Assembly: GCA_964641695.1 (NCBI GenBank)
Contig: CAZXKG010000015.1
Span: 1-35,495, forward strand
DNA from: RHKX01 sp964641695
GTDB lineage: Bacteria; Actinomycetota; Thermoleophilia; Solirubrobacterales; 70-9
Reading direction: 5' to 3'
DNA: 35,495 nucleotides
Below are positions 1-9,050 of the stretch, in pieces. Each line of letters starts with the position of its first letter. Position 1 is the stretch's first letter. The notes below the pieces were generated by a model. It had not been told where the DNA came from. It made no database searches and was given only the letters and a program-made list of their open reading frames with translations. Position numbers and translations under genes: made by a program.

Positions 1-1
1 G

Positions 2-1651
2 AACACCGCGGTCGACTACGAAGGAACGAAGCTGAACATCATCGACACCCCCGGCCACGCCGACTTCGGCGGCGAGGTCGAACGCGGCCTGACGATGGTC
101 GACGGGATCGTCCTCCTGGTCGACTCCTCCGAGGGGCCCCTCCCCCAGACCCGCTTCGTCCTGCGTAAGGCGCTCGAGTCCCGCCTCCCGGTGATCCTCG
201 TGGTCAACAAGGTGGACCGCCCGGACGCGCGGATCGCCGAGGTCGTCGACGAGGTCTACGAGCTCTTCCTCGATCTCGACGCCGACGAGTCCCAGATCGA
301 CTTCCCGATCGTCTACACGAACGCCAAGGACGGCTGGGCGGCGCTCGAGGAGGGCGTCGAGGGGACTGACCTGAAGCCGCTGATGGACCTGATCGTCGAG
401 CGGATCCCGGCGCCCGCCCATGACCCCGGCCACCCGCTGCAGGCCCACGTCACGAACCTCGACGCATCCCCTTACGTGGGCCGGCTGGCGATCTGCCGGG
501 TCCGCCACGGAACGATCCGCGCGGGCAAGCCGATCGCCTGGTGTCGCGCCGACGGCACCGTCGAGCGCGCCACGGTCACCAACCTCTACATCACCGAGGC
601 GCTCGAGCGGGTCGAGGCGGAGGAGGCGGGACCCGGCGAGATCATCGCCGTCGCCGGTCTCCCGGAGGTGACGATCGGCGAGACGCTGGCCGACCCCGAC
701 GATCCCCGGCCGCTGCCGGTGATCACCGTCGACGAGCCGTCCCTTTCGATGATCGTCGGCATCAACACCTCCCCGCTCGCGGGTCGCGACGGGTCGAAGC
801 TGACCGCTCGGCAGATCAAGAGCCGGCTCGATCAGGAGCTCGTCGGCAACGTCTCGATCCGGGTCAACGACACCAACCGGCCCGACGCCTGGGAAGTCCA
901 GGGGCGCGGTGAGCTGCAGCTCGTCGTCCTCCTGGAGATGATGCGCCGCGAGGGGTACGAGCTGACCGCGGGCCAGCCGCAGGTGGTCACCCGCGAAGTG
1001 GACGGCAAGACCTGCGAGCCGGTCGAGCGACTCGCGATCGACGTCCCCGAGGAGTTCGTCGGGGTCGTCACCCAGGCACTCGCGGTCCGCAAGGGCCGGA
1101 TGGAGCAGATGGTCAACCACTCGACCGGCTGGGTGCGACTCGAGTTCCTCGTCCCCGCCCGCGGCCTGATCGGCTTCCGCACCGAGTTCCTGACCGAGAC
1201 CCGCGGCACGGGTCTCATGCATCACGTCTTCGACCGCTGGGAGCCCTGGGTCGGGGAGCTGCGAACCCGGCCCACCGGCTCGCTCGTCTCCGACCGCCAG
1301 GGCAAGAGCGCCAGCTTCGCGCTGTTCAGCCTGCAGGAGCGCGGGACGATGTTCATCGGCCCCGGCGAGGAGGTCTACGAGGGGATGATCGTGGGCGAGA
1401 ACGCCCGCGCCGACGACCTCGACGTCAACGCCACCAAGGAGAAGCACCAGACCAACGTCCGCGCCGCGAGCGCCGACGTGCTGGTCCGCCTGATCCCGCC
1501 GAAGCTGCTCTCGCTCGAGCAGGCGATCGAGTTCCTGCGCGAGGATGAGAGCGTGGAGATCACGCCCGAGAACGTGCGGATGCGCAAGGGCGAGCTCGCG
1601 AAGACCGACCGCGTGCGCGCCGCTCGGCGGGCACGCGCCGCGGCCGGCTGA
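2..1651 (+). CDS. typA: Ribosome-associated GTPase TypA/BipA, 5' partial
   Basis: Translational GTPase of the EF-G family that binds ribosomes and acts in stress and cold adaptation and ribosome assembly. The frame is open from base 2 and gives 549 residues. The family is about 610 residues long, so roughly 60 N-terminal residues with the P-loop lie outside the window. Visible motifs are the G3 box DTPGH about 15 residues in and the G4 box NKVD. Domain II and the BipA-specific C-terminal part follow, including the typical stretches ARGLIGFRTEFLTETRG and NATKEKHQTNVR and a basic tail. The first internal ATG (base 95) lies inside the G domain and is not the real start. The gene ends at TGA 1649-1651 and converges on the helicase gene. 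Assignment is secure. Confidence 0.96.
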   Translation, partial: NTAVDYEGTKLNIIDTPGHADFGGEVERGLTMVDGIVLLVDSSEGPLPQTRFVLRKALESRLPVILVVNKVDRPDARIAEVVDEVYELFLDLDADESQIDFPIVYTNAKDGWAALEEGVEGTDLKPLMDLIVERIPAPAHDPGHPLQAHVTNLDASPYVGRLAICRVRHGTIRAGKPIAWCRADGTVERATVTNLYITEALERVEAEEAGPGEIIAVAGLPEVTIGETLADPDDPRPLPVITVDEPSLSMIVGINTSPLAGRDGSKLTARQIKSRLDQELVGNVSIRVNDTNRPDAWEVQGRGELQLVVLLEMMRREGYELTAGQPQVVTREVDGKTCEPVERLAIDVPEEFVGVVTQALAVRKGRMEQMVNHSTGWVRLEFLVPARGLIGFRTEFLTETRGTGLMHHVFDRWEPWVGELRTRPTGSLVSDRQGKSASFALFSLQERGTMFIGPGEEVYEGMIVGENARADDLDVNATKEKHQTNVRAASADVLVRLIPPKLLSLEQAIEFLREDESVEITPENVRMRKGELAKTDRVRAARRARAAAG

Positions 1652-1698
1652 ACGTTCTCTCTCGATCCGCAGGGACGATCACGCGGATCTCCCCGCCG

Positions 1699-1742
1699 GC
1701 GTGGTCGTCAGGGGTGCCCGGCACCCGTGATGACGACCACGC
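1699..1742. terminator. Two-tier hairpin between convergent typA and helicase genes
   Basis: A 12-bp perfect outer stem (1699-1710 with 1731-1742) encloses an inner perfect 7-bp stem (1712-1718 with 1720-1726, one-base centre). It lies 47 bp after the typA stop and 25 bp after the helicase stop, so it suits a bidirectional terminator. There is no U-tract on either side, which is usual in high-GC actinobacteria. The structure is seen directly; the role is inferred. Confidence 0.7.
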
Positions 1743-1767
1743 GAAGGCGGGTAGTCAGAACCTGCCG

Positions 1768-3144
1768 TCAGCGGTGTCGGCGGCCTCCAGCGCTGGCGAC
1801 TACGCGCGAACCGCCGTCTCCCCCGCTGCCGCCGTGACCGCCGTTGGACCGGTTGCCGGACTTCCGCTTGCTCGAGTCCTTGCGGCCGCCCTTGGGGCCC
1901 TTGCCGCCGTGGCCGCCGGCCTTCGGCTTGCCGCCGTTCGACCGGTTGCCGCCATGTGTACGGCCGGCGTGCCTCGACCCGTCGCGGCCACCGCTTCGGG
2001 GCTTCGAACCGCCGCCGCCACCGACGCCATCCGGCACCACCTCGCCGAACTCGCGTGACAGCCCGAGTCCACGGGCCATCTTCCGCATCTCCGCCGCCTG
2101 ATCGTCGAGGACGAAGCTGATGCACCGACCGCTTGCGCCGGCGCGGCCGGTGCGGCCTACACGGTGCGTGTAGGTGTCCCCGTCTTCGGGCGCATCGAAG
2201 TTGACTACGTCGGTGACCTCGGGCACGTCGATGCCGCGGGCGGCGACGTCGGTGGCGACCAGAACGGTCACATCCCCACGCTCGAACTTCGCCAGTGCCT
2301 TCTGGCGCTGGTTCTGCGACTTGTCGCCGTGCATGGCAAGCGCGACGACGTCGCGCCCCTTCAGCTTCTTGATCAGCCTGTCAGCGCCGCGCTTGGTGCG
2401 GACGAAGACGAGCGTGCGGCCGACGTCGCCGGCGTCGAGCGCGTCGACGAGCGCGTCGACCTTCCCGGCCTGGCTGTCGACGCGAGCGAAGCGATGGGCG
2501 ATGTTCACGGCCTTCTCACGGGTTGGAGCGTTGACGTGGCGCTTCGCGTCCCGTGTGTAGGAGGCGGCGAGATCGCCCGGCGCGCCGTCGAGCGTGGCCG
2601 AGAAGAAGAGCGTCTGGCGATCCTGAGCGGTCTGCTTGACGATCCGGTCGACCGCGGGCTTGAAGCCCATGTCGAGCATCCGGTCGGCCTCGTCGAGGAC
2701 GAGCATGCGGACGTGCTTCAGGGTCAGCGCGCGGCGCTGGAGGAGATCCTCCAGGCGGCCGGGGGTGGCGACGAGGATGTGAGCCTTCGGCGCCTTGCGG
2801 ATCTGCGGCTCCATGCCGACGCCGCCGTAGACGACCTCGACCCGCAGGGCGCGGGCACGAGCGATCGCGTCGAGCTCGTCGACGATCTGCCGGGCGAGCT
2901 CGCGGGTCGGGGCGAGGACGAGCGCCGCCGGGCGGCGGGAATCGGCCTCGATGCGATCGACCATCGGGATGCCGAAGGCGAGCGTCTTGCCCGATCCGGT
3001 CGGCGACTGGACGAGGACGTCTCGGCCTGCGAGGACATCCTCGATGACCATCTTCTGGACAGGAAACGGGGCCTCGATGCCGCGCTTGGAAAGCGCGCTC
3101 GCGACGGAATTCGACACGCCGAGATCGGCGAAGGTGGTACTCAA
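1768..3144 (-). CDS. DEAD-box ATP-dependent RNA helicase, RhlE/DeaD-like
   Basis: Unwinds structured RNA using ATP; typical roles are ribosome assembly, RNA decay and cold adaptation. The 458 residues carry the Q-motif (F4 to Q30), Walker A SPTGSGKT (47-54), PTRELA (79-84), TPGR (127-130), DEAD (151-154), SAT (182-184), ARGID (302-306) and HRVGRTGR (327-334). From about residue 375 the tail is rich in Gly, Lys, Ser, Arg and Asn, a typical RNA-binding extension. The start is TTG at 3144, supported by AAGGAGC about 9 bases upstream. The preceding 156 bp leader (3145-3300) shows nothing further that I can name. The large plus-strand frame covering this gene is an antisense shadow. RhlE versus DeaD/CsdA subtype cannot be settled by eye. 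Confidence 0.95.
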   Translation of the reverse strand: MSTTFADLGVSNSVASALSKRGIEAPFPVQKMVIEDVLAGRDVLVQSPTGSGKTLAFGIPMVDRIEADSRRPAALVLAPTRELARQIVDELDAIARARALRVEVVYGGVGMEPQIRKAPKAHILVATPGRLEDLLQRRALTLKHVRMLVLDEADRMLDMGFKPAVDRIVKQTAQDRQTLFFSATLDGAPGDLAASYTRDAKRHVNAPTREKAVNIAHRFARVDSQAGKVDALVDALDAGDVGRTLVFVRTKRGADRLIKKLKGRDVVALAMHGDKSQNQRQKALAKFERGDVTVLVATDVAARGIDVPEVTDVVNFDAPEDGDTYTHRVGRTGRAGASGRCISFVLDDQAAEMRKMARGLGLSREFGEVVPDGVGGGGGSKPRSGGRDGSRHAGRTHGGNRSNGGKPKAGGHGGKGPKGGRKDSSKRKSGNRSNGGHGGSGGDGGSRVVASAGGRRHR

Positions 3145-3300
3145 GTCTCTACTGCTCCTTGTGAGCGTTGTTCGGGGAGATTCGTCGGCCCCGAAAACAT
3201 CCGACGCTCAGTCGGCGAAAGCAGGAAACGTGGAACCTCTCGGGCGCCACAGCGGCTACCCGACGCCCGGCACAGTAGCAGGCGCCGGGCAAATCACCTG

Positions 3301-5850
3301 CTAAGGCCCGGAGAACGTGTAGTCGTAGCAGGGGCCCGAGCACGTGTCGCCGAAGGCGCTCTGCGCGTTCGGGCGCAGGAAGTCGGCGACCATCTGCTGC
3401 TCGGCGGCGGTCCGCCGCGGCATCTCGTGCGGGTCGATCCCGGACCGGTTCGGGATGTTCTCGACATGGGGCGGGTCGGTGCCGAGCAGGTCCTCGGGAT
3501 CGGCCGAGCCGGGATCGTCGCGAACGGGTCCGCCGTCCCAGTAGACGAGCGCCGAATCGCTGAACGGGTAGTCGCCGATCCGCGGGATGCCCCAGGCGAT
3601 CTCCGAGATCTGCGGCCAGCGGCCCTCGTAGACGACCGGGTCGTGGATCGAGGCGCCGATCGTCCGCGCCATCGTCTCGGTCGTGAACGTCGACACCTGG
3701 TGATCGCCGAAGCCGACGTTCATCAGGATCTCGTGGGCCGGGGTGTTCGGGAGCGGGTTGTCGGTCGCCCGGTTCGCGTAGCCGTTGGACTCCCCGCGGT
3801 CCCAGAGCATCTGCACCAGGGAGAGGATCAGCTGCTGGGTGAGCGCGTCGGGGTAGGCGGGGTCGAGGAACGCCTTGTAGATGTCGAAGTCGACCGAGCG
3901 GTTCAGCAGCACCGAGTAGTTCATGCCGCCGACGCCCAGCGACGCCCTCGTGAAGTCCGGCGCCAGCGCCGTCAGCGCGCCGCCGAAGATCGCGCCCTGG
4001 CTGTTGCCGTTGTAGTAGAGCCTCGAGGTGTCGATCACCGCGGGGTTGGTCCCGTCGACCGGGCCCGCGTCGTCGACCCGGAACGCGGCGTCGCTGACGA
4101 ACCCGTCCGGGTGGATCAGCAGACGCCCCAGGTAGAGGCCGTTGAGCAACCCCTGCTGCAGGCGGTCGGCGAGCTCGGGGAAGTCGCCCATCTGCCCGAG
4201 GATCCCGATCGTGTTGCCGATGTCGGAGCCGGACATGCCGATCTCGTCGGTCGCGCAATCCATCATGTTGTGGGTGTTGCCGAGGGTCTTCTGCGGGCCC
4301 GAGGTGGCCTCGTTGGCGCTGCCGAGCAGCCCGTGGCCGTAGACCGTCGGCCGCGCCGGAGCGCTCAGGGACGAGCGCGGGATCATGCAGTTGAAGTTCG
4401 CGGTCCAGGTCCCGTTCTGGACGGGCTCGCCGGCTCCGTTCAGGTTGAGGACGGCACCGGGCGCACACGGCGTGTCTCCGGCCCCGGCGGTCATGTAGCA
4501 GGGAACTTCGAACGTTCCCTGGACCCGGCGCGCCATGTCGGGATCCTCGATCGGGGTGAAGTTGGTGACCGTGCCGACGCTGAACGAAGGCGCGGTCGAG
4601 GTGGCAGGCACCTCGCTGTCGGCGAGGTTGGAATCCCCCAGCAGCCCGAATGCCTGATCGCGCATGGACAGCGTGTACTTGGCGATGTTCTCGTCGCTGG
4701 CCACGGTGAAGTCCCACGCCAGGTAGAGGTTCGATCGCTTGATCTCGGCGTTCCGGAGCGCGCGGAAGATCGAGTCGAAGCGACCGCGCTGATCGTCGAT
4801 CGCCTTCTCCTTGGACGGCAGATCGTCGCGGTAGTAGCGGAACCCCTCGGGTGCCGCGAGCTTGCTGCCCTCGGCATCCTTCAGGTTCCGCATGGCGACG
4901 ATGTAGCGGTGTCCTGAGGCGAAGTTCCTCGCGGGATGGACCAGGAGAGCGGCGCGTGCGGCGTTGGCGGAGTTGGAGTCGATCTCGACCCAGATCGGGT
5001 GACGCTCACCCGTCTCGGCGTCGATGACCACAACGGGGGCGTCTTCGTTCGCGTAACGGCTGAGCGCGGGCAGGCCAACGGGGCTCGTGTTGTCGAGTGC
5101 CTGCTTGGTGTCGAGTCCGGGCGCCTTGACGACGATCGCCTGTCCGGGGCTGAAGCCGTCGTTGGCGGCGTAGGCGGCGGCGTTCATGTGCGTGCCGCCG
5201 GCGTTGGCGGGCATGGCCTCCGACTTCATCGCGATCCGCTTGCCGGTGTTCGTACTCGAATCATCGGCGGTGTAGTAGTCGTCGGGGAACGGGAGTAGGC
5301 AGAGCGAGCCCTCCTGGGCACCGATGAAGTCACAGCGGTCGGCCTCGCTCAGGTCGACGGGCTTCGGCTTGCAGGGACCGGTGTCGCGGACCAGCCCGAC
5401 CTTGGACTTCTTGCCCTTGGCCTTGACGACGATCGTCCTCGCCTGGCAGCCCGAGACGGCATTGCGGCCACCCTTGTTGAGCTTCAGCTTGACGGTCCGC
5501 TTCTTGCCCGCCTTGAGCTTGACCTTCTTCGCCTTGGTCAGCTTCTTGGCCTTGGAGTTGTCGAAGGTGGTCGAGGTCGCCACCAGCTTGACCTTCACCT
5601 TGGAGGCCTTCTTGGCCTTCTTGCTCTTGGCCTTCTTCCCCTTGGCCCCTTTCCCCTTGGCCTTCGGGGCCTTGAGCTGAACCTCGATCCCCTTCTTGAG
5701 GATCTGCTTCTGGCTTTTGCCCTTGATCTTGACCGTGACCTTGGGCTTCTTGGCCAAGAGGTCTGCGGCCTCGGCAGCGGCGGAACCGACCAGCACGAAT
5801 GCCAACGCGGCAACGATCATGACGACGAACAGCCGGGCGAACCTGAGCAA
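3301..5850 (-). CDS. Secreted lipase-like alpha/beta hydrolase with lysine-rich N-terminal region
   Basis: An exported protein of 849 residues from a TTG at 5850, preceded by GGAGGAGA with 7-base spacing; an upstream in-frame extension to 5913 lacks such a site. A short basic n-region and hydrophobic stretch end in alanines, forming a signal peptide. Next comes a lysine/alanine-rich tract of about 100 residues with repeats such as KAKGKGAKGKKAKSKK. The hydrolase part has an HGLLG oxyanion-like loop, a nucleophile elbow GNSQG (Ser617) and a candidate catalytic histidine in GFGDHQ (His717). Several cysteines suggest disulfides outside the cell. It resembles bacterial extracellular lipase/esterase-like proteins, but the substrate is unknown. 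It lies 110 bp downstream of the penicillin-binding protein gene on the same strand. Confidence 0.75.
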   Translation of the reverse strand: MLRFARLFVVMIVAALAFVLVGSAAAEAADLLAKKPKVTVKIKGKSQKQILKKGIEVQLKAPKAKGKGAKGKKAKSKKAKKASKVKVKLVATSTTFDNSKAKKLTKAKKVKLKAGKKRTVKLKLNKGGRNAVSGCQARTIVVKAKGKKSKVGLVRDTGPCKPKPVDLSEADRCDFIGAQEGSLCLLPFPDDYYTADDSSTNTGKRIAMKSEAMPANAGGTHMNAAAYAANDGFSPGQAIVVKAPGLDTKQALDNTSPVGLPALSRYANEDAPVVVIDAETGERHPIWVEIDSNSANAARAALLVHPARNFASGHRYIVAMRNLKDAEGSKLAAPEGFRYYRDDLPSKEKAIDDQRGRFDSIFRALRNAEIKRSNLYLAWDFTVASDENIAKYTLSMRDQAFGLLGDSNLADSEVPATSTAPSFSVGTVTNFTPIEDPDMARRVQGTFEVPCYMTAGAGDTPCAPGAVLNLNGAGEPVQNGTWTANFNCMIPRSSLSAPARPTVYGHGLLGSANEATSGPQKTLGNTHNMMDCATDEIGMSGSDIGNTIGILGQMGDFPELADRLQQGLLNGLYLGRLLIHPDGFVSDAAFRVDDAGPVDGTNPAVIDTSRLYYNGNSQGAIFGGALTALAPDFTRASLGVGGMNYSVLLNRSVDFDIYKAFLDPAYPDALTQQLILSLVQMLWDRGESNGYANRATDNPLPNTPAHEILMNVGFGDHQVSTFTTETMARTIGASIHDPVVYEGRWPQISEIAWGIPRIGDYPFSDSALVYWDGGPVRDDPGSADPEDLLGTDPPHVENIPNRSGIDPHEMPRRTAAEQQMVADFLRPNAQSAFGDTCSGPCYDYTFSGP

Positions 5851-5926
5851 GCTACTTCTCCTCCGTTGGTGACTGACACCCCCTCCCCAGGGGGTCGTCG
5901 GCAAATCTAGCACCGGCCGTGCGTCA

Positions 5927-5960
5927 AGCCGCCGATCCTACGGCTGACGCGGAGGCGGCT
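5927..5960 (-). terminator. Possible weak terminator hairpin after the PBP gene
   Basis: Seven-base perfect arms (5927-5933 and 5954-5960) flank a 20-base loop and touch the PBP stop codon (5960-5962). No U-tract follows. A second short stem of five C and five G lies near 5880-5895. Both are visible, but termination is only a guess. Confidence 0.3.
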
Positions 5961-8035
5961 CAGCGCTCCGGCTCCTGCCCGACGCCGGGCGCGTACGCGT
6001 CGTCCGGGTAGCCGTCGCCGTCGCTGTCGACGCCGTCGGTCGTCGGATCCGTCGGGATCACGTTGCCGTCCTCGTCGGTGGTCTCCTCCGTCGAGTCCGA
6101 GGAATCGGAGTCGTAGTCGGACGACCGGGTCTGGCTGCTCGAGTAGGCCGAGAGATCGGCCGGATCCTTGGGCTCGGGGAAGTCGCGACAGCCCTTGGTC
6201 GCCGCGACCATCATGTAGTCGTGCCAGATCGGGGCCGAGAGATCGGCGCCGTAGCCGGGGAGCGGGGTCCTCGAGTCGGGGTTGCCGGTCCAGACCGCGG
6301 TCGAGACATCCGGCGTGTAGCCGACGAACCACGCGTCCGAGTTGAGCTCGGTCGTACCGGTCTTACCCGACGCGGTGCAACCGGGGAGGTCGTGGCCCGC
6401 AGCAGTGCCGTAGTCGAGGGTGCCCTGCATGACGTCGGCGACCGTGTAGGCGACGCCGTCACTGATCACGCGTTCTCCCTCGGGGTTCTTCGGCTTGTCT
6501 TCCTTGCCGTTGGGGAACTCGACCTTGCGGATCGCCGTCGGGTCGTGGTGGATGCCACCGTTGGCGAGGGTGGCATAAGCGTTCGACATCTCGAGCACGG
6601 TGCAGCAGGTCTCGGTGCCGCCCAGCGCCTCCGCGTAGTAGCCGTTGAGCTTCGATTTGACCCCAAGCTTGTGCGCCATCTCGACGAAGTTCGCCGGCCC
6701 GACGTCGATACCGAGCTGTGCGTAGACGGTGTTCACAGAGCCGGCGGTCGCCGCCCGCAACGTCATCGATCCCCCCTTTCCACCGCCGTTCACCTGCCAA
6801 GGCTCCATTCCGGGATCAGGTGTGAGCGAGATCGAACCAGGCGCTGGGTAGCTCGTCGAATCCGGGTCCATGCCCTGATCCACGGCGGCCGTCAACACGA
6901 ACGGCTTGAACGACGAGCCTGGCTGCCGCTCGCCCTGGGCCGCGAGGTTGAACTGGCTCGCGTCGTATGCCTGCGACGAAGCCATCGCAAGGATCTCGCC
7001 GGTCTGGGTGTCAGTGGAGACCAGCGCGGAGGCGGCCCCGTAAACGGGGTGATCGGCGATCGCCCGCACTGCGGCGGCTTGGTACTCCGGGACGAGCGTC
7101 GTGTAGATCTTCAGGCCGCCCTGCCGAACCTTGCGCAATCCGTAGCGGTCGATCAGCTCCTGCTGGACGTAGTCGAAGAAGAAAGGTTCCTCGCGCTTCT
7201 CGTAGCGATTCCCACGCTCGAGTCCCAGCCCGGCCTCCTTCGCCCTGTCCGCCTTCTCCTGGGTGATGTACCCCTGCTTTGCGAGAGCGTTGAGCACCTG
7301 GTTGCGGCGCTGCTTCGCGAGATCCGGGTTCAGGTAGGGGTTGTAGTCCGTCGGCGCCTGTGGGAGCCCGGCGAGCAGCGCGACCTCGCGCAGGCCGAGG
7401 TCGCGGAGGCTCTTGTTGAAGAAGACCTCGGCCGCGGCGGCGACGCCGATCGCCGAGCGGCCGTCGGTAGTCCCGTAGGTGGCGGTGTTGAGGTACTCCT
7501 CGAGGATCTCCTGCTTGCTGTGAGTCTGCTCGTACTCACGCGCCATCTCGGCCTCGCGGATCTTCCGCTCGATCGTGTCCTCGGGCTCGTCGATGTAGAG
7601 GTTGCGGACGAGCTGCTGGGTGATCGTCGAGGCACCCTGACGAACCTCTCCCGCCTCCGCGTTCTCGATCGCGGCGCGGACGATCGCGGCGTAGTCGACT
7701 CCGCTGTGGTCGTAGAAGCTCTCGTCCTCGATCGCGATCGTCGCCTGCTGCAGGGTGAGCGGGATCTGCTTCAGCTTCGCCGGCTCGCGCAGGATGTCCG
7801 ACTGGACGTAGCCGAGGCTGTTCCCGTCGGCGTCGAAGACCTCGGAGTTGGCGCCGTCGCTCGCCGGCTTCAGCGTCGCGATGTCGGGCGCCGACGCGGC
7901 GACGTCCAGCACCCGGAAGGCGGCGGCGCCGGCGGCGAGCGCGGCAACGCCGAGCAAGACCGCCATCCCGGCGACCAGCTTCTTGCCGACCCCCCCGCGA
8001 CGGGCGGCCCTCCGGTGTCTCGCGCGCTGCGACAT
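5960..8035 (-). CDS. Class A penicillin-binding protein (glycosyltransferase 51 + transpeptidase)
   Basis: Bifunctional peptidoglycan synthase that polymerises lipid II and cross-links stem peptides outside the membrane. I start it at ATG 8035 (MSQRARHRR), with GGAGG just upstream, rather than at the longer frame from 8200, whose extra 55 residues have no membrane or enzyme character and would overlap the divergent cupin gene. The product is 691 residues. A basic cytoplasmic segment and one transmembrane helix (about 18-42) come first. The GT51 domain shows EDESFYDHSG and GASTITQQLVRN. The transpeptidase domain shows SSFK (Ser374, Lys377), SVN and KTG (Lys558). The acidic Ser/Asp-rich tail ends with DSDGDGYPDD, which looks like a calcium-binding type-3 repeat. 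Confidence 0.95.
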   Translation of the reverse strand: MSQRARHRRAARRGGVGKKLVAGMAVLLGVAALAAGAAAFRVLDVAASAPDIATLKPASDGANSEVFDADGNSLGYVQSDILREPAKLKQIPLTLQQATIAIEDESFYDHSGVDYAAIVRAAIENAEAGEVRQGASTITQQLVRNLYIDEPEDTIERKIREAEMAREYEQTHSKQEILEEYLNTATYGTTDGRSAIGVAAAAEVFFNKSLRDLGLREVALLAGLPQAPTDYNPYLNPDLAKQRRNQVLNALAKQGYITQEKADRAKEAGLGLERGNRYEKREEPFFFDYVQQELIDRYGLRKVRQGGLKIYTTLVPEYQAAAVRAIADHPVYGAASALVSTDTQTGEILAMASSQAYDASQFNLAAQGERQPGSSFKPFVLTAAVDQGMDPDSTSYPAPGSISLTPDPGMEPWQVNGGGKGGSMTLRAATAGSVNTVYAQLGIDVGPANFVEMAHKLGVKSKLNGYYAEALGGTETCCTVLEMSNAYATLANGGIHHDPTAIRKVEFPNGKEDKPKNPEGERVISDGVAYTVADVMQGTLDYGTAAGHDLPGCTASGKTGTTELNSDAWFVGYTPDVSTAVWTGNPDSRTPLPGYGADLSAPIWHDYMMVAATKGCRDFPEPKDPADLSAYSSSQTRSSDYDSDSSDSTEETTDEDGNVIPTDPTTDGVDSDGDGYPDDAYAPGVGQEPER

Positions 8036-8102
8036 CGACCTCCGAGAAGGGTACCGACGCGCCAACCCGGTTCCAAAGGACCGGCAGATACTCTGCAAGA
8101 CG

Positions 8103-8525
8103 ATGGGATACCGGGTGTTGAGAGCAGCTGATGCCCACTGGCGTCGCTCGAACCAGATGGGCGTGCTGAACACGGACCTGGCGAAGCAGCTGGACGCCAA
8201 GACGCTCGGGGCTCGACTGTGGCGAATCGAACCCGGACAGGCGTCGACGCGGCACCGTCACGGCGAGACCGCGGAGCTCTACGTTCTGCTCGAGGGCACC
8301 GGAAAGCTGCGGGTCGACGGGGAGCTGCTGACGCTCGAGCCGCTGAGCGCGGTCTACGTCGAGCCGGAGTCGATCCGCCAGCCTTTCAACGACACCGACC
8401 AGGACCAGCTCTGGCTCGTCGTCGGCGCGCCGCAGGAGGCAGCGAACACCCTCGAGATGACCGAGGAGACGCTCGCCTTCCTCTACCCGGACGGGGCGAA
8501 GGCGCTACCGCCGGAGCTGGAGTAG
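8103..8525 (+). CDS. Cupin-domain protein
   Basis: Small single-domain cupin of 140 residues. The beta-barrel motif is seen as RHRHGETAELYVLLEGTGKLRVDG (shown here only by its His/His/Glu metal-ligand pattern), followed by a second motif around ESIRQPFNDTDQDQLWLVVGAP. It probably binds a metal and a small molecule, but no reaction can be assigned. ATG 8103 is chosen because the residues after it (GYRVLRAADAHW) look conserved; an internal ATG at 8157 is possible, and neither has a strong ribosome site. It is divergent from the PBP gene, with 67 bp between starts, and lies 9 bp before the carbonic anhydrase gene, so the two probably form one transcript. Confidence 0.75.
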   Translation: MGYRVLRAADAHWRRSNQMGVLNTDLAKQLDAKTLGARLWRIEPGQASTRHRHGETAELYVLLEGTGKLRVDGELLTLEPLSAVYVEPESIRQPFNDTDQDQLWLVVGAPQEAANTLEMTEETLAFLYPDGAKALPPELE

Positions 8526-8534
8526 GTTCCACGC

Positions 8535-9041
8535 ATGGACGTCGCCAACGAGCTGTTCGCCAACAACCAGGAGTTCGCGAACTCCCTTCCCGAAGCTCAT
8601 CTCGACGTCAAACCGAGCCGCAAGCTCGCGATCGTCACCTGCATGGACTCGCGACTCGACGTCTTCGCCGCGCTCGGCCTGAAGGACGGCGAGGCGCACA
8701 TCCTCCGTAACGCGGGGGGCGTGATCACCGACGACGTGATCCGCTCCCTCGCGATCTCCCAGCGCAAGCTGGGAACCCAGGAGGTGATGCTGATCCATCA
8801 CACCGACTGCGGTATGCAGACGATCACCGACGACGGCTTCCGGGCGGAGCTGCAGGAATCGACCGGCGTCGCCCCCGCCTTCGCGATCGAGTCGTTCAGC
8901 GACGTCGACGGGGACGTGGCCCAGTCGATCCGGCGCGTGCGCCAGTCGCCGTTCCTGCTTCACCGCGACCTCGTGCGGGGGTTCGTCTACGACGTCGACA
9001 CCCACCGCTTGCACGAGGTCGAGGTCACCGCCGAGCGCTGA
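8535..9041 (+). CDS. Beta-class carbonic anhydrase
   Basis: Interconverts CO2 and bicarbonate in the cytoplasm. The 168-residue protein has the family signature CMDSR (Cys36, Asp38, Arg40) and HHTDCG (His89, Cys92), giving the Cys-His-Cys zinc set and the Asp-Arg dyad. RNAGGVITDDVIRSL after the first motif is also typical. Length matches the small single-domain actinobacterial type. It follows the cupin gene by 9 bp and converges on the next gene with only 9 bp between stop codons. Confidence 0.93.
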   Translation: MDVANELFANNQEFANSLPEAHLDVKPSRKLAIVTCMDSRLDVFAALGLKDGEAHILRNAGGVITDDVIRSLAISQRKLGTQEVMLIHHTDCGMQTITDDGFRAELQESTGVAPAFAIESFSDVDGDVAQSIRRVRQSPFLLHRDLVRGFVYDVDTHRLHEVEVTAER

Positions 9042-9050
9042 CCTCGGCAG

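Noticed and set aside
2164..4917. A 917-residue plus-strand reading frame across the helicase and hydrolase genes
   Set aside because: It runs antisense to two well-supported genes and across the gap between them, has Val/Asp/Gly/Arg-heavy composition and no recognisable motif. It is a high-GC shadow frame.
6221..8131. A 636-residue plus-strand frame antisense to the PBP gene
   Set aside because: It is fully explained as the complement of a gene with all PBP motifs, and shows only repetitive Arg/Val/Leu/Asp/Gly content.
8036..8200. N-terminal extension of the PBP to 8200
   Set aside because: It overlaps the divergent cupin start, and the added residues look random; ATG 8035 is preceded by GGAGG and followed by the usual basic segment and membrane helix.
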